Source: Aphanocapsa sp. GSE-SYN-MK-11-07L (lineage in GTDB: Bacteria; Cyanobacteriota; Cyanobacteriia; Thermosynechococcales; Thermosynechococcaceae). From it: DNA of 64,000 bases. The stretch is taken from positions 1 to 64,000 of the forward strand of contig JAHHGS010000044.1 of the NCBI GenBank assembly GCA_019359715.1. Direction: 5' to 3'. The notes beneath the pieces were generated by a model. That model had not been told where the DNA came from and made no database searches. It saw nothing but the letters and a program-made list of their open reading frames with translations. Position numbers and translations under genes: made by a program. This document shows, piece after piece, positions 26,507 through 34,886 of the stretch (position 1 is the first letter of the stretch; each line of letters starts with the position of its first letter).

Positions 26507-27067
26507 CTACGCATAACTACCGGCTAAAGAAAGCTGCGAGAAGAGATTTAACATTTCACGGTTAAATTCAGAAAGATCACTAGACAGACGACTAGTAATC
26601 CAGTTGTCATCCACAACAACTCCTTGCTCAGACCAGTTACCCCCTGCTCTTTGGATGTCATCCCGAATTTTAGGGTGCCCGGTCAGGGTTCGTCCACAAA
26701 CTAATCCAGCCGAAATTAGTTCCCAAGCAGCATGGCAGGTTGCTGCAATTGGAATTCTTTTAGCCTGCATTTGACGCAAAACTGATTGCACCTCAGGCAG
26801 CGCTCTCAGGATTTCAGCATTTAAGGCTCCACCGGGTAACAAAACAGCGTTATAATCTTTGCATTGCGCTGTTTTGATGTCTCCATGAACGCCGAGAGTA
26901 GTACTCTTTTCATACTGGCGAAAGACGTGAATCGGTCTGAGCTTGTTTGATAAAATCTCAACTTCTGCGTCAGCCTCGCTTAGAGCGCGCATGGGTTCAG
27001 TTAGCTCTAGCTCTTCAACTCCATCGGTCGCCAAGATTGCTACCCGTAATCCTTTCAAAGTGGGCAT
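26507..27067 (-). CDS. DJ-1/PfpI family protein (class I glutamine-amidotransferase fold)
   Basis: A 186-residue protein with the PfpI fold: LKGLRVAILATDGVEELELT supplies the conserved Glu (about residue 19), NAVLLPGG forms the oxyanion loop, and AATCHAAWELISAG carries the Cys111-His112 nucleophile elbow. Relatives are called protease I, glyoxalase III/deglycase or chaperones and respond to carbonyl or general stress. The exact role is not settled for this branch. It is the first gene of the minus-strand group with 26039 and DUF3891. Confidence 0.9.
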   Translation of the reverse strand: MPTLKGLRVAILATDGVEELELTEPMRALSEADAEVEILSNKLRPIHVFRQYEKSTTLGVHGDIKTAQCKDYNAVLLPGGALNAEILRALPEVQSVLRQMQAKRIPIAATCHAAWELISAGLVCGRTLTGHPKIRDDIQRAGGNWSEQGVVVDDNWITSRLSSDLSEFNREMLNLFSQLSLAGSYA

Positions 27068-27278
27068 GTAGCACCCCTAAAATTAATCAACTTACTTTTG
27101 TCTGAATTCAACAGGCATTAAGTAGCTCAGAGCAGACAACGCATAATGCATTATTCCCAGTTAGCGATCGCGCAAGTTGAATACTTTCAGTAGGATACTG
27201 GTATAACCCCTAAACTTCCATCTATCTAAGGATTGAATATTAATTTGGCTAGAGATAAGCATAATTGCTTATTGACTC

Positions 27279-27527
27279 TTAAGCTGCTGAGGAGTTGTCG
27301 ATTACTAATTTTCTCGCTTGAGCAGTAGGGATTAGAGTCCAACCTACTTGTAAAAGTTTTTGGCTAGTTGCCCAACCTGTTGTACCACGGGAAATTGGGT
27401 AATCAGGAACACAAAGCTCAGGGAAATGAGTATGGAGCTTCCAGGGCTGATGGGGCGCTGTTCTTAGGTGTAAGCACAGTTGCCCATTACCACCAAATTT
27501 AGGAATCCAGCACAGTTGTCCTGTCAT
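27279..27527 (-). CDS. Small hypothetical protein, Trp/Cys/His rich
   Basis: An 82-residue product (MTGQLCWIPKFGGNGQLCLH at its start). ATG 27527 is preferred because GGAGG lies 8 nt before it; a TTG five codons upstream falls inside that ribosome site. No family is recognised. The repeated GQLC (residues 3-6 and 15-18) and ISRGTTGWATSQKLLQVGWT suggest a compact domain. It stands alone between spacers of 211 and 275 nt. Confidence 0.5.
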   Translation of the reverse strand: MTGQLCWIPKFGGNGQLCLHLRTAPHQPWKLHTHFPELCVPDYPISRGTTGWATSQKLLQVGWTLIPTAQARKLVIDNSSAA

Positions 27528-27802
27528 TGCAAAACCCTCCAAATTGAATAAGTTTGACTAAATGTGAGCAACGTTATTTCTATTCAGATTACAAACCAAA
27601 TGTATTCCTTAGTTTTACTTAGAAAAACCAAGAACCAACTCTATCAAAGGACGAAGTTATTCAACTTGAAGTCAGGCTCTAAAGTTAGAGCTTCTCTCGA
27701 AAGTTGAGTCAGATTGTAAGCTCTGACAACCCTTGGATTTAACCCATAAACGAAGCCAAAACCCATGCCGCAGCCAAGACAAACGATTGTAACTAAGCAG
27801 GG

Positions 27803-28360
27803 ATGATGAAGACAGAACGAGAAAAGATGTTGGCTAATGAGCTATATCTTGCGGCTGATCCTGAGCTAGTCAGCATGACTAGAACAGCTCAAAACCTGAC
27901 ACACGCTTTTAATTTGTCGCTTCCCGCCGAGATTGAAAAACGGCGCGAGATTGTGCAACAGCTTTTTGGCGCAGTTGGACAACGGTTTGAGATTAGACCG
28001 CCTTTTTACTGTGACTATGGATGCCACATCTACGCTCAAGAAAATTTGTATATCAACTTCGATTGCGTCATTTTAGATTGCAACAAGGTCTACCTGGGCA
28101 GAAATGTCTTGCTGGCGCCGAAGGTGCAAATTTATACGGCATATCATCCCCTTGACCCGGAAATCAGAAAATCAGGCTTAGAGCTAGCCGCCCCGATCGC
28201 CATTGGCGACGACGTTTGGATTGGTGGTGGAGCGATTATTTGCCCTAGTGTTACCATTGGCAGTAACACCACAATTGGCGCTGGCAGTGTTGTCACCAAA
28301 GATATTCCCGCCAACGTTGTGGCAGCCGGTAATCCCTGCCGGGTAATTAGAAACGTATAG
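27803..28360 (+). CDS. maa: Maltose/galactoside O-acetyltransferase family (left-handed beta-helix)
   Basis: A 185-residue acetyltransferase. The N-terminal Mac-like region (EREKMLANELYLAADPEL) is typical of maltose O-acetyltransferase. Hexapeptide repeats then form the beta-helix: PPFYCDYGCHIYAQENLYIN, PKVQIYTAYHPLDPEIR (catalytic His region), IGDDVWIGGGAIICPSVTIG and TIGAGSVVTKDIPANVVAAG. It transfers acetyl from acetyl-CoA to sugar hydroxyls. The nearby amylases make a maltodextrin link possible, but substrate choice cannot be read from sequence. Confidence 0.85.
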   Translation: MMKTEREKMLANELYLAADPELVSMTRTAQNLTHAFNLSLPAEIEKRREIVQQLFGAVGQRFEIRPPFYCDYGCHIYAQENLYINFDCVILDCNKVYLGRNVLLAPKVQIYTAYHPLDPEIRKSGLELAAPIAIGDDVWIGGGAIICPSVTIGSNTTIGAGSVVTKDIPANVVAAGNPCRVIRNV

Positions 28361-28434
28361 AACGTTTCACGTATCTGGGATCAGTCAATATGCGAGAATG
28401 CTAGGCTAGCAGTAGCCAAATTTTGAGGCCGCCC

Positions 28435-29010
28435 ATGACCGCCCTCACGCTTAACTTAGAGCCAATTACCGATCTGACCGATGAGCAGTTTAAAGACCTC
28501 TGCCAAGCGAACCCTGACCTCCAGCTTGAACTCACCGCAGCAGGGGAATTAATTGTCATGCCACCTACCGGATGGGAATCAGGGCGGCGGAATGCAAATT
28601 TGACGACCGACCTTAATCTGTGGAATCGTCAAGCCAAGCTTGGCATCGTCTTTGATTCCTCTACAGGATTTAAGCTTCCCAACGGTGCGATTCGCTCTCC
28701 TGATGCAGCTTGGGTCAAACAAGATCGGTTGGATGCCCTCAACTCAGATCCCGATGGGTTTTTGCCCCTGGCACCAGATTTTGTGATTGAACTGCGTTCA
28801 GCCAGCGATCGCCTCAAACCCCTACAAGCCAAAATGCAGGAGTATATCGAGAACGGGGTGCGCTTGGGCTGGCTGCTCAACCCCAAAGATCAAACTGTGG
28901 CTATCTATCGCCCAGATCAGACAGTAGAGGTACTGCAATTTCCTGCTCGTCTGTCTGGAGAAGAGATATTAGTTGGGTTTGAGCTGGATTTGAAGGGAAT
29001 TTTTAATTAA
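28435..29010 (+). CDS. Uma2 family (DUF820) PD-(D/E)XK nuclease-like protein
   Basis: About 191 residues from ATG 28435 (MTALTLNLEPITDLTDEQFK); a TTG 12 nt upstream is less likely. Typical DUF820 features are ELTAAGELIVMPPTGWESGR, the catalytic-type Asp in GAIRSPDAAWV, and Glu in LAPDFVIELRSASDRL, ending with GWLLNPKDQTVAIYRP. The fold is that of restriction-like endonucleases. The family is greatly expanded in cyanobacteria and its role is unknown. Single gene. Confidence 0.9.
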   Translation: MTALTLNLEPITDLTDEQFKDLCQANPDLQLELTAAGELIVMPPTGWESGRRNANLTTDLNLWNRQAKLGIVFDSSTGFKLPNGAIRSPDAAWVKQDRLDALNSDPDGFLPLAPDFVIELRSASDRLKPLQAKMQEYIENGVRLGWLLNPKDQTVAIYRPDQTVEVLQFPARLSGEEILVGFELDLKGIFN

Positions 29011-29184
29011 TTAGCCTCGATCTAGATTTGCTCGATAGCACTAAATACCTATCGAAAGCCTGACAAACCATAAGACATCGTAAAGATAATGGGGCAATCT
29101 TGGGGATCAACTCTAGCTTAGGGAGGGGAACTGTAGTCTTGATTACACCCCATCTCCTAAATTCAACGAGGCTTCAAACAACGC

Positions 29185-30345
29185 ATGAAGATAGCAGTGG
29201 CCAAAGAGGTCGAGGTGGGTGAGCGTCGGGTTGCTCTGGTGCCAGAAACCGTCGCTCGTCTCGTCAAACAAGGACACCAAATTCAAGTTGAGGCAGGCGC
29301 AGGCGATCGCGCTTACTTCACAGACGATCAGTACATTGCCGCTGGGGCGACGGTTGTGACCGATGCAGCTACCCTGTGGGGAGAGGCTGAGGTGGTTTTG
29401 AAAGTCAGTCCACTCCAAGAACGAGAAGATGGTCAGTCAGAACTCAATCTGCTCAAGCCAGGAGCAGTTCTGATTAGTTTCTTAAATCCGCTAGCGGAGC
29501 CAGAGCAAATTCAGCAGTTAGCCGATCGCCAAATCACCGCCTTCAGCATGGAAATGATCCCGCGCACCAGCCGGGCCCAGAGCATGGACGCGCTCTCCTC
29601 TCAGGCGGCGTTAGCAGGCTATAAAGCCACTCTGCTGGCAGCAGCGGCGTTGCCCAAGTTCTTCCCGATGTTAACCACAGCAGCCGGCACGATCCGTCCC
29701 GCCAAAGTATTTGTGATTGGTGCGGGTGTAGCTGGTCTTCAGGCAATCGCCACTGCCCGTCGGTTAGGGGCAATGGTCGAAGCCTTTGATATTCGTCCCG
29801 CCGTCAAGGAAGAGGTGCAAAGCTTAGGGGCAAAATTTGTCGAAGTTGCCCTAGCAGAAGAAACCGTGGCTGCGGGCGGCTATGCCAAGGAAGTCTCGGA
29901 AGCGTCTAAATTACAGACTCAAATGGCGATCGCCGAGCACGTCAAAACGGCTGATGCGGTGATCACCACTGCTCAGGTGCCCGGTAAAGTTGCTCCTCTG
30001 CTGGTGACTGCCGAGATGATTACCCAGATGCAGCCCGGCTCTGTAATTGTCGATTTGGCCGCCGATCAGGGTGGCAACTGCGCGGGTACGGCGGCCGGTA
30101 AAGATGTGGTTTTCCAAGGCGTGACGATTATGGGCCCGATCAATCTGCCGGCTTCTCTGCCGATTCATGCCAGCCAAATGTACGCCAAAAATATCTCCAC
30201 ACTGTTGCAGCACTTGAGCCTAGATGGCAATCTCAACCTCGATTTTGCTGACGACATTACCGATAGCGCTTGCGTCACCCATGCTGGGGTAATTCGCAAT
30301 GAGCGAATCAAGTCTGCCCTCGGCGCGGTGCCGGCTGTCAGCTAG
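29185..30345 (+). CDS. pntA: NAD(P) transhydrogenase, alpha-1 subunit (NAD-binding)
   Basis: A 386-residue domain I of proton-translocating transhydrogenase. It starts MKIAVAKEVEVGERRVALVP, has the RDQN-loop region SMEMIPRTSRAQSMDALSSQ, the dinucleotide fold KVFVIGAGVAGLQAIATARR and VIVDLAADQGGNC. It binds NADH/NAD and passes hydride to the NADP-binding subunit. In cyanobacteria the alpha chain is split, so the membrane part follows as a separate gene 44 nt downstream. The whole system balances NADH and NADPH at the cytoplasmic membrane. Confidence 0.97.
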   Translation: MKIAVAKEVEVGERRVALVPETVARLVKQGHQIQVEAGAGDRAYFTDDQYIAAGATVVTDAATLWGEAEVVLKVSPLQEREDGQSELNLLKPGAVLISFLNPLAEPEQIQQLADRQITAFSMEMIPRTSRAQSMDALSSQAALAGYKATLLAAAALPKFFPMLTTAAGTIRPAKVFVIGAGVAGLQAIATARRLGAMVEAFDIRPAVKEEVQSLGAKFVEVALAEETVAAGGYAKEVSEASKLQTQMAIAEHVKTADAVITTAQVPGKVAPLLVTAEMITQMQPGSVIVDLAADQGGNCAGTAAGKDVVFQGVTIMGPINLPASLPIHASQMYAKNISTLLQHLSLDGNLNLDFADDITDSACVTHAGVIRNERIKSALGAVPAVS

Positions 30346-30389
30346 TCCCAAAAGCTGTTTAATCTAACTCGACAATATTTTCTATCCCT

Positions 30390-30683
30390 ATGACTGAAGC
30401 AATCTTGACCGGACTGGTCGTGTTCGTCTTAGCCTCATTTGTTGGCTTTGAAGTGATTAATAAAGTACCGCCGACGCTGCATACTCCGCTCATGTCTGGC
30501 TCAAATGCCATTTCTGGGATTGCCGTAGTTGGGGCGATGATCATTGCCGGCCCCAAAGACACTAGCCTAACGGTGGTATTGGGTTTAATCGCGGTTGTTC
30601 TGGCAACGGTAAACGTGGTTGGCGGCTTTTTAGTCACCGATCGCATGCTGCAAATGTTTAAAAAGAAAGAGGTAAAGGCATGA
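30390..30683 (+). CDS. pntA2: NAD(P) transhydrogenase, alpha-2 membrane subunit
   Basis: A 97-residue membrane protein with three helices (ILTGLVVFVLASFVGFEVIN; NAISGIAVVGAMIIAG; LTVVLGLIAVVLATVNVVGG) and the conserved HTPLMSGSNAISGI. It forms part of the proton channel with PntB. Its TGA overlaps the pntB start by 4 nt (ATGA), indicating translational coupling. Confidence 0.96.
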   Translation: MTEAILTGLVVFVLASFVGFEVINKVPPTLHTPLMSGSNAISGIAVVGAMIIAGPKDTSLTVVLGLIAVVLATVNVVGGFLVTDRMLQMFKKKEVKA

Positions 30684-32092
30684 ATCTCTGGTTGCCCTCA
30701 GCTATTCAAATCACTTATTTGGTGGCGGCCTCGCTGTTTATTATTGGTCTGAAGAAACTCGGTTCCCCCGCCACAGCCCGCAATGGTAATTTAGTTGCCG
30801 CCGTCGGGATGCTGCTGGCGGTGGTCGGCACACTGCTCGATCAGCAGGTGTTGAACTACACGATGATCTTGATCGGAATTGTGATTGGTTCCCTGATTGG
30901 GGCTGTGATCGCCTATAAGGTGGCGATGACCGATATGCCCCAGATGGTGGGCTTACTGAACGGTTTAGGCGGAGCCGCCTCAGCCCTAGTCGCAGTCGGC
31001 GAATTCTGGCGACTGCTCACCGCCGGGGAAACCATTGGCATCAGCGCGATCGTGACTGTGATCTTAGGGGTGCTAATTGGTGGGATTACCCTCACTGGCA
31101 GCCTGGTCGCCTTTGCCAAACTGCAAGGGCTGCTGCCGGGAGCGCCGATTACATTTCCGTTCCAGCAGCCGTTTAACTTAGCTCTGCTGGCTGCGTTTGT
31201 GGTCAGCAGTGGCTATTTGTTCGTCCAACCAGAAAACCTGGCTGTGTTTCTCGGTATGGTTGCTTTGTCAGCCATCCTAGGGGTACTGGTGGTGATCCCG
31301 ATTGGCGGGGCTGATATGCCCGTGGTGATCTCGCTGCTCAACTCGTTATCCGGGGTGGCAGCCAGCGCAGCCGGGTTTGTGGTCATGAACAATATGCTGA
31401 TCATTGCCGGGGCGTTGGTCGGCGCATCAGGGCTGATTTTGACCCAAATTATGTGTAAAGCAATGAACCGATCGCTGGTTAGCGTTCTGTTCGGAGCCTT
31501 TGGCGGCGAAACGGCTGGCGGGGGTTCCACTGCGACAGGATCAGCCAGCAGTGGGGAAAAAGCAGTCCATACCCTTGATGCCGAAGAAGGAGCGATGATG
31601 CTCGGCTATGCCCGATCGGTGGTAATTATCCCCGGTTATGGGATGGCGGTGGCCCAAGCCCAGCACTCGGTCAGAGAACTGGCAGATCAGCTAGAGCGCT
31701 TAGGCGTCGATGTTAAGTACGCGATTCATCCCGTTGCGGGTCGGATGCCGGGGCACATGAATGTGCTGCTGGCGGAAGCAAATGTACCTTACCCCCAACT
31801 TTACGATATGGATGATATTAATCCTGAGTTTGAGCGGGTAGATGTGGCGCTGGTAATTGGGGCGAACGATGTCGTGAATCCAGCCGCCCGCCATGACTCC
31901 AGCAGCCCCGTTTACGGCATGCCGATTCTGGATGTCGATAAGGCCCACCACACGATCGTGATCAAGCGCAGCCTTAACACTGGCTTTGCTGGGATTGATA
32001 ACGAACTGTTCTACAAAGACAAAACAATGATGATGTTTGGTGGGGCTAGGGATGTGATCACAAAACTCGTTTCGGAAGTGAAGCAGCTTTAG
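30680..32092 (+). CDS. pntB: NAD(P) transhydrogenase, beta subunit
   Basis: A 470-residue protein. The N-terminal two thirds are membrane helices with MPQMVGLLNGLGGAASALVA and DMPVVISLLNSLSGVAASAA. The C-terminal domain III (from about 290) binds NADP with VVIIPGYGMAVAQAQHSVRE, IHPVAGRMPGHMNVLLAEA and LVIGANDVVNPAA. It completes the proton pump that reduces NADP with NADH. It is last in the pnt operon and followed by a hairpin terminator. Confidence 0.97.
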   Translation: MNLWLPSAIQITYLVAASLFIIGLKKLGSPATARNGNLVAAVGMLLAVVGTLLDQQVLNYTMILIGIVIGSLIGAVIAYKVAMTDMPQMVGLLNGLGGAASALVAVGEFWRLLTAGETIGISAIVTVILGVLIGGITLTGSLVAFAKLQGLLPGAPITFPFQQPFNLALLAAFVVSSGYLFVQPENLAVFLGMVALSAILGVLVVIPIGGADMPVVISLLNSLSGVAASAAGFVVMNNMLIIAGALVGASGLILTQIMCKAMNRSLVSVLFGAFGGETAGGGSTATGSASSGEKAVHTLDAEEGAMMLGYARSVVIIPGYGMAVAQAQHSVRELADQLERLGVDVKYAIHPVAGRMPGHMNVLLAEANVPYPQLYDMDDINPEFERVDVALVIGANDVVNPAARHDSSSPVYGMPILDVDKAHHTIVIKRSLNTGFAGIDNELFYKDKTMMMFGGARDVITKLVSEVKQL

Positions 32093-32116
32093 TCTGATTC
32101 GGCTTTAGTTTTTGAT

Positions 32117-32149
32117 CAGGCTTGGAGGAAACTCTGAGCCTGTTTTTTT
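32117..32149 (+). terminator. Rho-independent terminator of the pnt operon
   Basis: CAGGCT (32117-32122) pairs with AGCCTG (32137-32142), followed directly by seven T. It lies 24 nt after the pntB stop. Confidence 0.75.
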
Positions 32150-32280
32150 CGCTTTAGGCTTTTTACCGCACTTTAGCACTTCGTTCTCCCAAGCTTGGGA
32201 TGGGTTAATCTGGGCTTGCATCTGCTTTTCAAGATAATGATCCGCCTTAACTTTTGATCGCTATCTCTGGTTGACCAATT

Positions 32281-33210
32281 ATGGAAAAACTGCCGATTAT
32301 ATACTCTGATCAGTTTTTGTTGCACAGGACAGGCAGCTTTCACCCTGAGCGCCCAGAGCGGTTAAGAGCGACGGTCAAAATCTTACAGGCCGCCAGCTTA
32401 GCTAACCAGCTTGACTGGCGATCGCCCACCAGTGTCGATCAACGTGATCCGCTGCCAATGATTCAGCAGGTGCATGATCCGGGCTACATCCAATCGATTC
32501 AGCAGTTAGCCCTGCAAGGGGGCGGGCATTCTGACCCTGATACGATCGTCTCGCCCGACAGCTACGATGTGGCGCTGCTGGCAGTCAACGCTTGGCTAGA
32601 TGGGGTTGACCAAGTTTTAGCCAGCGATCGCCCAGCTTTTGTGTTGGCGCGTCCGCCCGGCCACCATGCTTTACGCGATCGCAGCATGGGCTTTTGTATT
32701 TTTGGCAATGCGGCGATCGCGGCTTACTATGCCTTGACTCAGCCCGCCATTAACCGCGTCGCCATTCTGGACTGGGATGTCCATCATGGCAACGGCACCC
32801 AGGCGTTGGTTGAGTCTCATCCTCAAATTGCCTATTGCTCGCTGCATCAAGCTCCCTATTATCCGTTTACAGGGGAAGCGAGCGAAACAGGAGCGTTTGG
32901 CAACGTGTTGAATATTCCAATGCCGACCGGCAGCACCCAAGCAGATTACGAACCTCGGTTTAGAGCGCAGGTAATGCCATTCTTAAGCCGATTTGCTCCT
33001 GATTTGCTGATTGTGAGCGCTGGCTACGATGCCAACCGAGACGATCCGCTGTCTGGAATTGCCCTCCAGCCTGAAGACTACGGCGTTTTTACCGATCGCT
33101 GCTTAGAGTTAACCCAGCGAATTTTGTTTGGTTTAGAAGGAGGCTATGACTTGGCAAGCTTAGCTAAATCAGTCCAAATCACCCTAGAGCGCTGCCTAGT
33201 CGAGAGTTAA
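32281..33210 (+). CDS. Histone-deacetylase-family hydrolase (acetylpolyamine/acetoin-utilisation type)
   Basis: A 309-residue zinc hydrolase. Key elements are YSDQFLLHRTGSFHPERPER, ARPPGHHAL (active-site His pair), ILDWDVHHGNGTQAL (zinc ligands Asp and His), LLIVSAGYDANRDDPLSG (zinc Asp) and GLEGGYDL (Tyr). Bacterial members remove acetyl groups from polyamines or proteins; the substrate here is unknown. Complete, with all catalytic residues present. A gene for a secreted protein follows after 25 nt. Confidence 0.92.
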   Translation: MEKLPIIYSDQFLLHRTGSFHPERPERLRATVKILQAASLANQLDWRSPTSVDQRDPLPMIQQVHDPGYIQSIQQLALQGGGHSDPDTIVSPDSYDVALLAVNAWLDGVDQVLASDRPAFVLARPPGHHALRDRSMGFCIFGNAAIAAYYALTQPAINRVAILDWDVHHGNGTQALVESHPQIAYCSLHQAPYYPFTGEASETGAFGNVLNIPMPTGSTQADYEPRFRAQVMPFLSRFAPDLLIVSAGYDANRDDPLSGIALQPEDYGVFTDRCLELTQRILFGLEGGYDLASLAKSVQITLERCLVES

Positions 33211-33235
33211 CATAGAAACAGCGTGCGTAGGAACC

Positions 33236-33931
33236 ATGAAATTTCTCCATCAAACATTTTTGATTGCCTTGGGCAGTGCTAGTTTAACCTGGGCTGTCCC
33301 CGCTGCTGCTTTTACAATCACGACGGGCGGGACGCCAGTTCTTAACGAAGGGCAATACACAAGTGTAGCTGGAGCAACAACCGTTAATTTCAATAACCCG
33401 CCTCCAAGTGGCGGTTTGCCTACTAGTCCTGTTTACACCTCTGTGGTTAATCCACCTGCTGTTGTGGTAGGCAACTCACCTGGTGAATATGCATCACCAA
33501 CGGGAGATACTTCCCCGTTCCTAACGATTTCACCCGCTGGAGGCAGTATTCCTGTTAATCGAGGAGGAACTGGCCCGGTCACGATTAACTTTAGCGGTGT
33601 TGGCGGCGGCTTGATGAACTATTTCGGTTTGTATTGGGGAACAGTAGACAGCTATAACTCGATCGCTTTTTTTAACGGGGCAACCCAAATTGGCTCTACA
33701 GTCTCCGGTAGCGCGATCGGAGTTCCACCCAATACCACAGTCTATGTTAACTTCACTTTTACCAATGCAGAGGCTTTTAATAGAGTTGTCTTAACCTCAA
33801 GCCAAGCGGCATTTGAGAGCGATAATCACGCCTATCGAGAAGTGCCTGTCCCGCCCGCCTGGTTAGGCATCCTTTTGACGGGAGGCATCAGTGCAATTCA
33901 GGGCTTAAAGCGGCAGCAACAGCAATCCTGA
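33236..33931 (+). CDS. Secreted protein with VPVPPA-type C-terminal sorting tag
   Basis: A 231-residue exported protein with signal peptide FLHQTFLIALGSASLTWAVP ending at about AAAF. The mature region is Gly/Thr/Pro rich and beta-like, with VTINFSGVGGGLMNYFGLYW recalling carbohydrate-binding-like extracellular domains. The C-terminus is VPVPPAWLG, then a hydrophobic stretch (ILLTGGISAIQG) and a basic tail LKRQQQQ. That tripartite end is the PEP-CTERM layout recognised by exosortases, in the VPxPPA variant. The same end occurs in the gene at 60.4 kb. A surface or extracellular-matrix role is inferred. Confidence 0.75.
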   Translation: MKFLHQTFLIALGSASLTWAVPAAAFTITTGGTPVLNEGQYTSVAGATTVNFNNPPPSGGLPTSPVYTSVVNPPAVVVGNSPGEYASPTGDTSPFLTISPAGGSIPVNRGGTGPVTINFSGVGGGLMNYFGLYWGTVDSYNSIAFFNGATQIGSTVSGSAIGVPPNTTVYVNFTFTNAEAFNRVVLTSSQAAFESDNHAYREVPVPPAWLGILLTGGISAIQGLKRQQQQS

Positions 33932-33945
33932 ACCCCTTACCAGCC

Positions 33946-33982
33946 AGCGATCGCACACAGCAGTTCACCTTCGGAATCATCC
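33946..33982. repeat. 37-bp exact copy of an argB segment, left copy
   Basis: This stretch, starting AGCGATCGCACACAGCAG and ending CGGAATCATCC, is identical to 35008-35044 inside argB and in the same orientation. The two copies lie 1,062 nt apart and enclose the toxin-antitoxin pair and the 3' end of argB. It lies in non-coding DNA here. Confidence 0.9.
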
Positions 33983-34032
33983 AGATAGGCTGATGCGATA
34001 ATTAGAGTTAACAGGTCAGGCAGATCACTTTT

Positions 34033-34380
34033 ATGACTTCTCAAGGTACAACGTCATCTGGACATAAACTAGCGGTGAACGTCCTGGTCAAACACGAACA
34101 GGAAGGAGAGGTCAGTGCCAGTGTTCTGGGATTGCCAGACTTTCGCGTAGTCAGTCATGATCGCGCTTCAGCCCTCGCGCAATTGCACACGCTGTTGGCT
34201 GACAGCCTCTTACAGGGCGAACTGGTGACGATGGAAGTAGACTTACCAGCACAAGCCCATCCCTGGGCACCATTTGCTGGAATTTACAGCCAGAGTCAGC
34301 TATTTGAGGGGGTTTTAGCGCAGATGGAGACAAATCGCTCTCGGCTGAATGCTCAAATCGCTCTCGGTGAAGATGTCTAG
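34033..34380 (+). CDS. Antitoxin-like partner of the PIN toxin
   Basis: A 115-residue acidic protein (LAVNVLVKHEQEGEVSASVL near the start). The N-terminal half looks like a HicB-like or small alpha/beta fold (VSASVLGLPDFRVVSHDRAS), and the C-terminal half (PWAPFAGIYSQSQLFEGVLA) would wrap the toxin. It ends 2 nt before the PIN gene, the usual antitoxin-toxin order. Assignment as antitoxin rests on this position. The family is common beside PIN genes in cyanobacteria, as far as can be recalled. Confidence 0.75.
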   Translation: MTSQGTTSSGHKLAVNVLVKHEQEGEVSASVLGLPDFRVVSHDRASALAQLHTLLADSLLQGELVTMEVDLPAQAHPWAPFAGIYSQSQLFEGVLAQMETNRSRLNAQIALGEDV

Positions 34381-34382
34381 GC

Positions 34383-34820
34383 ATGAGCCGTTACATTCTC
34401 GATACTGACCATGTTTCTTTATTTCTGAGGGGTCAGCCGGAAGTGGTCGAGCGGGTGCTTCAGACTCCTGGTCTTGACCTAGCGATTACCGTGGTGACGG
34501 CAGAGGAGATCTGCCAGGGATGGTTAGCAGAGATTAACCGCCATCCAGCTCCATCCGAGGCATCGCGTTTACTGCTGGCCTATGCCGAGTTTCAGAAAGC
34601 CCTATTGTTTTTTAGGGTGGTCGAGGTAGTGAACTTTGATCGAGCCGCCTACGAACAGTTTGAACAGTTGCGATCGCAGTTTCGCCGACTCGATACCAGG
34701 GATTTGCGAATTGCTGCGATCGCGCTGTCCACAAATGCCATCCTTGTCACTCGCAATCAGAAAGACTTTGCCCAGTTACCTGACTTGAGTATCACAGATT
34801 GGTCGCATCCCCACAGTTAA
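34383..34820 (+). CDS. PIN-domain ribonuclease toxin (VapC-like)
   Basis: A 145-residue PIN domain. Acidic metal-binding residues are visible in RYILDTDHVSLF (Asp7), TAEEICQGW (Glu41/42), RLDTRDLRIAAIAL (Asp) and VTRNQKDFAQLP (Asp). Members cleave RNA, often tRNA or rRNA, and are held inactive by the upstream antitoxin. Complete, with all catalytic positions kept. The pair sits beside argB and is enclosed by a 37-bp direct repeat. Confidence 0.9.
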   Translation: MSRYILDTDHVSLFLRGQPEVVERVLQTPGLDLAITVVTAEEICQGWLAEINRHPAPSEASRLLLAYAEFQKALLFFRVVEVVNFDRAAYEQFEQLRSQFRRLDTRDLRIAAIALSTNAILVTRNQKDFAQLPDLSITDWSHPHS

Positions 34821-34886
34821 TGAGTTCTCCTGCTGCATAGATGGCGGCGGCTCTAGCGGCAGAGATCACTTAGCAAGCTGAATAAT

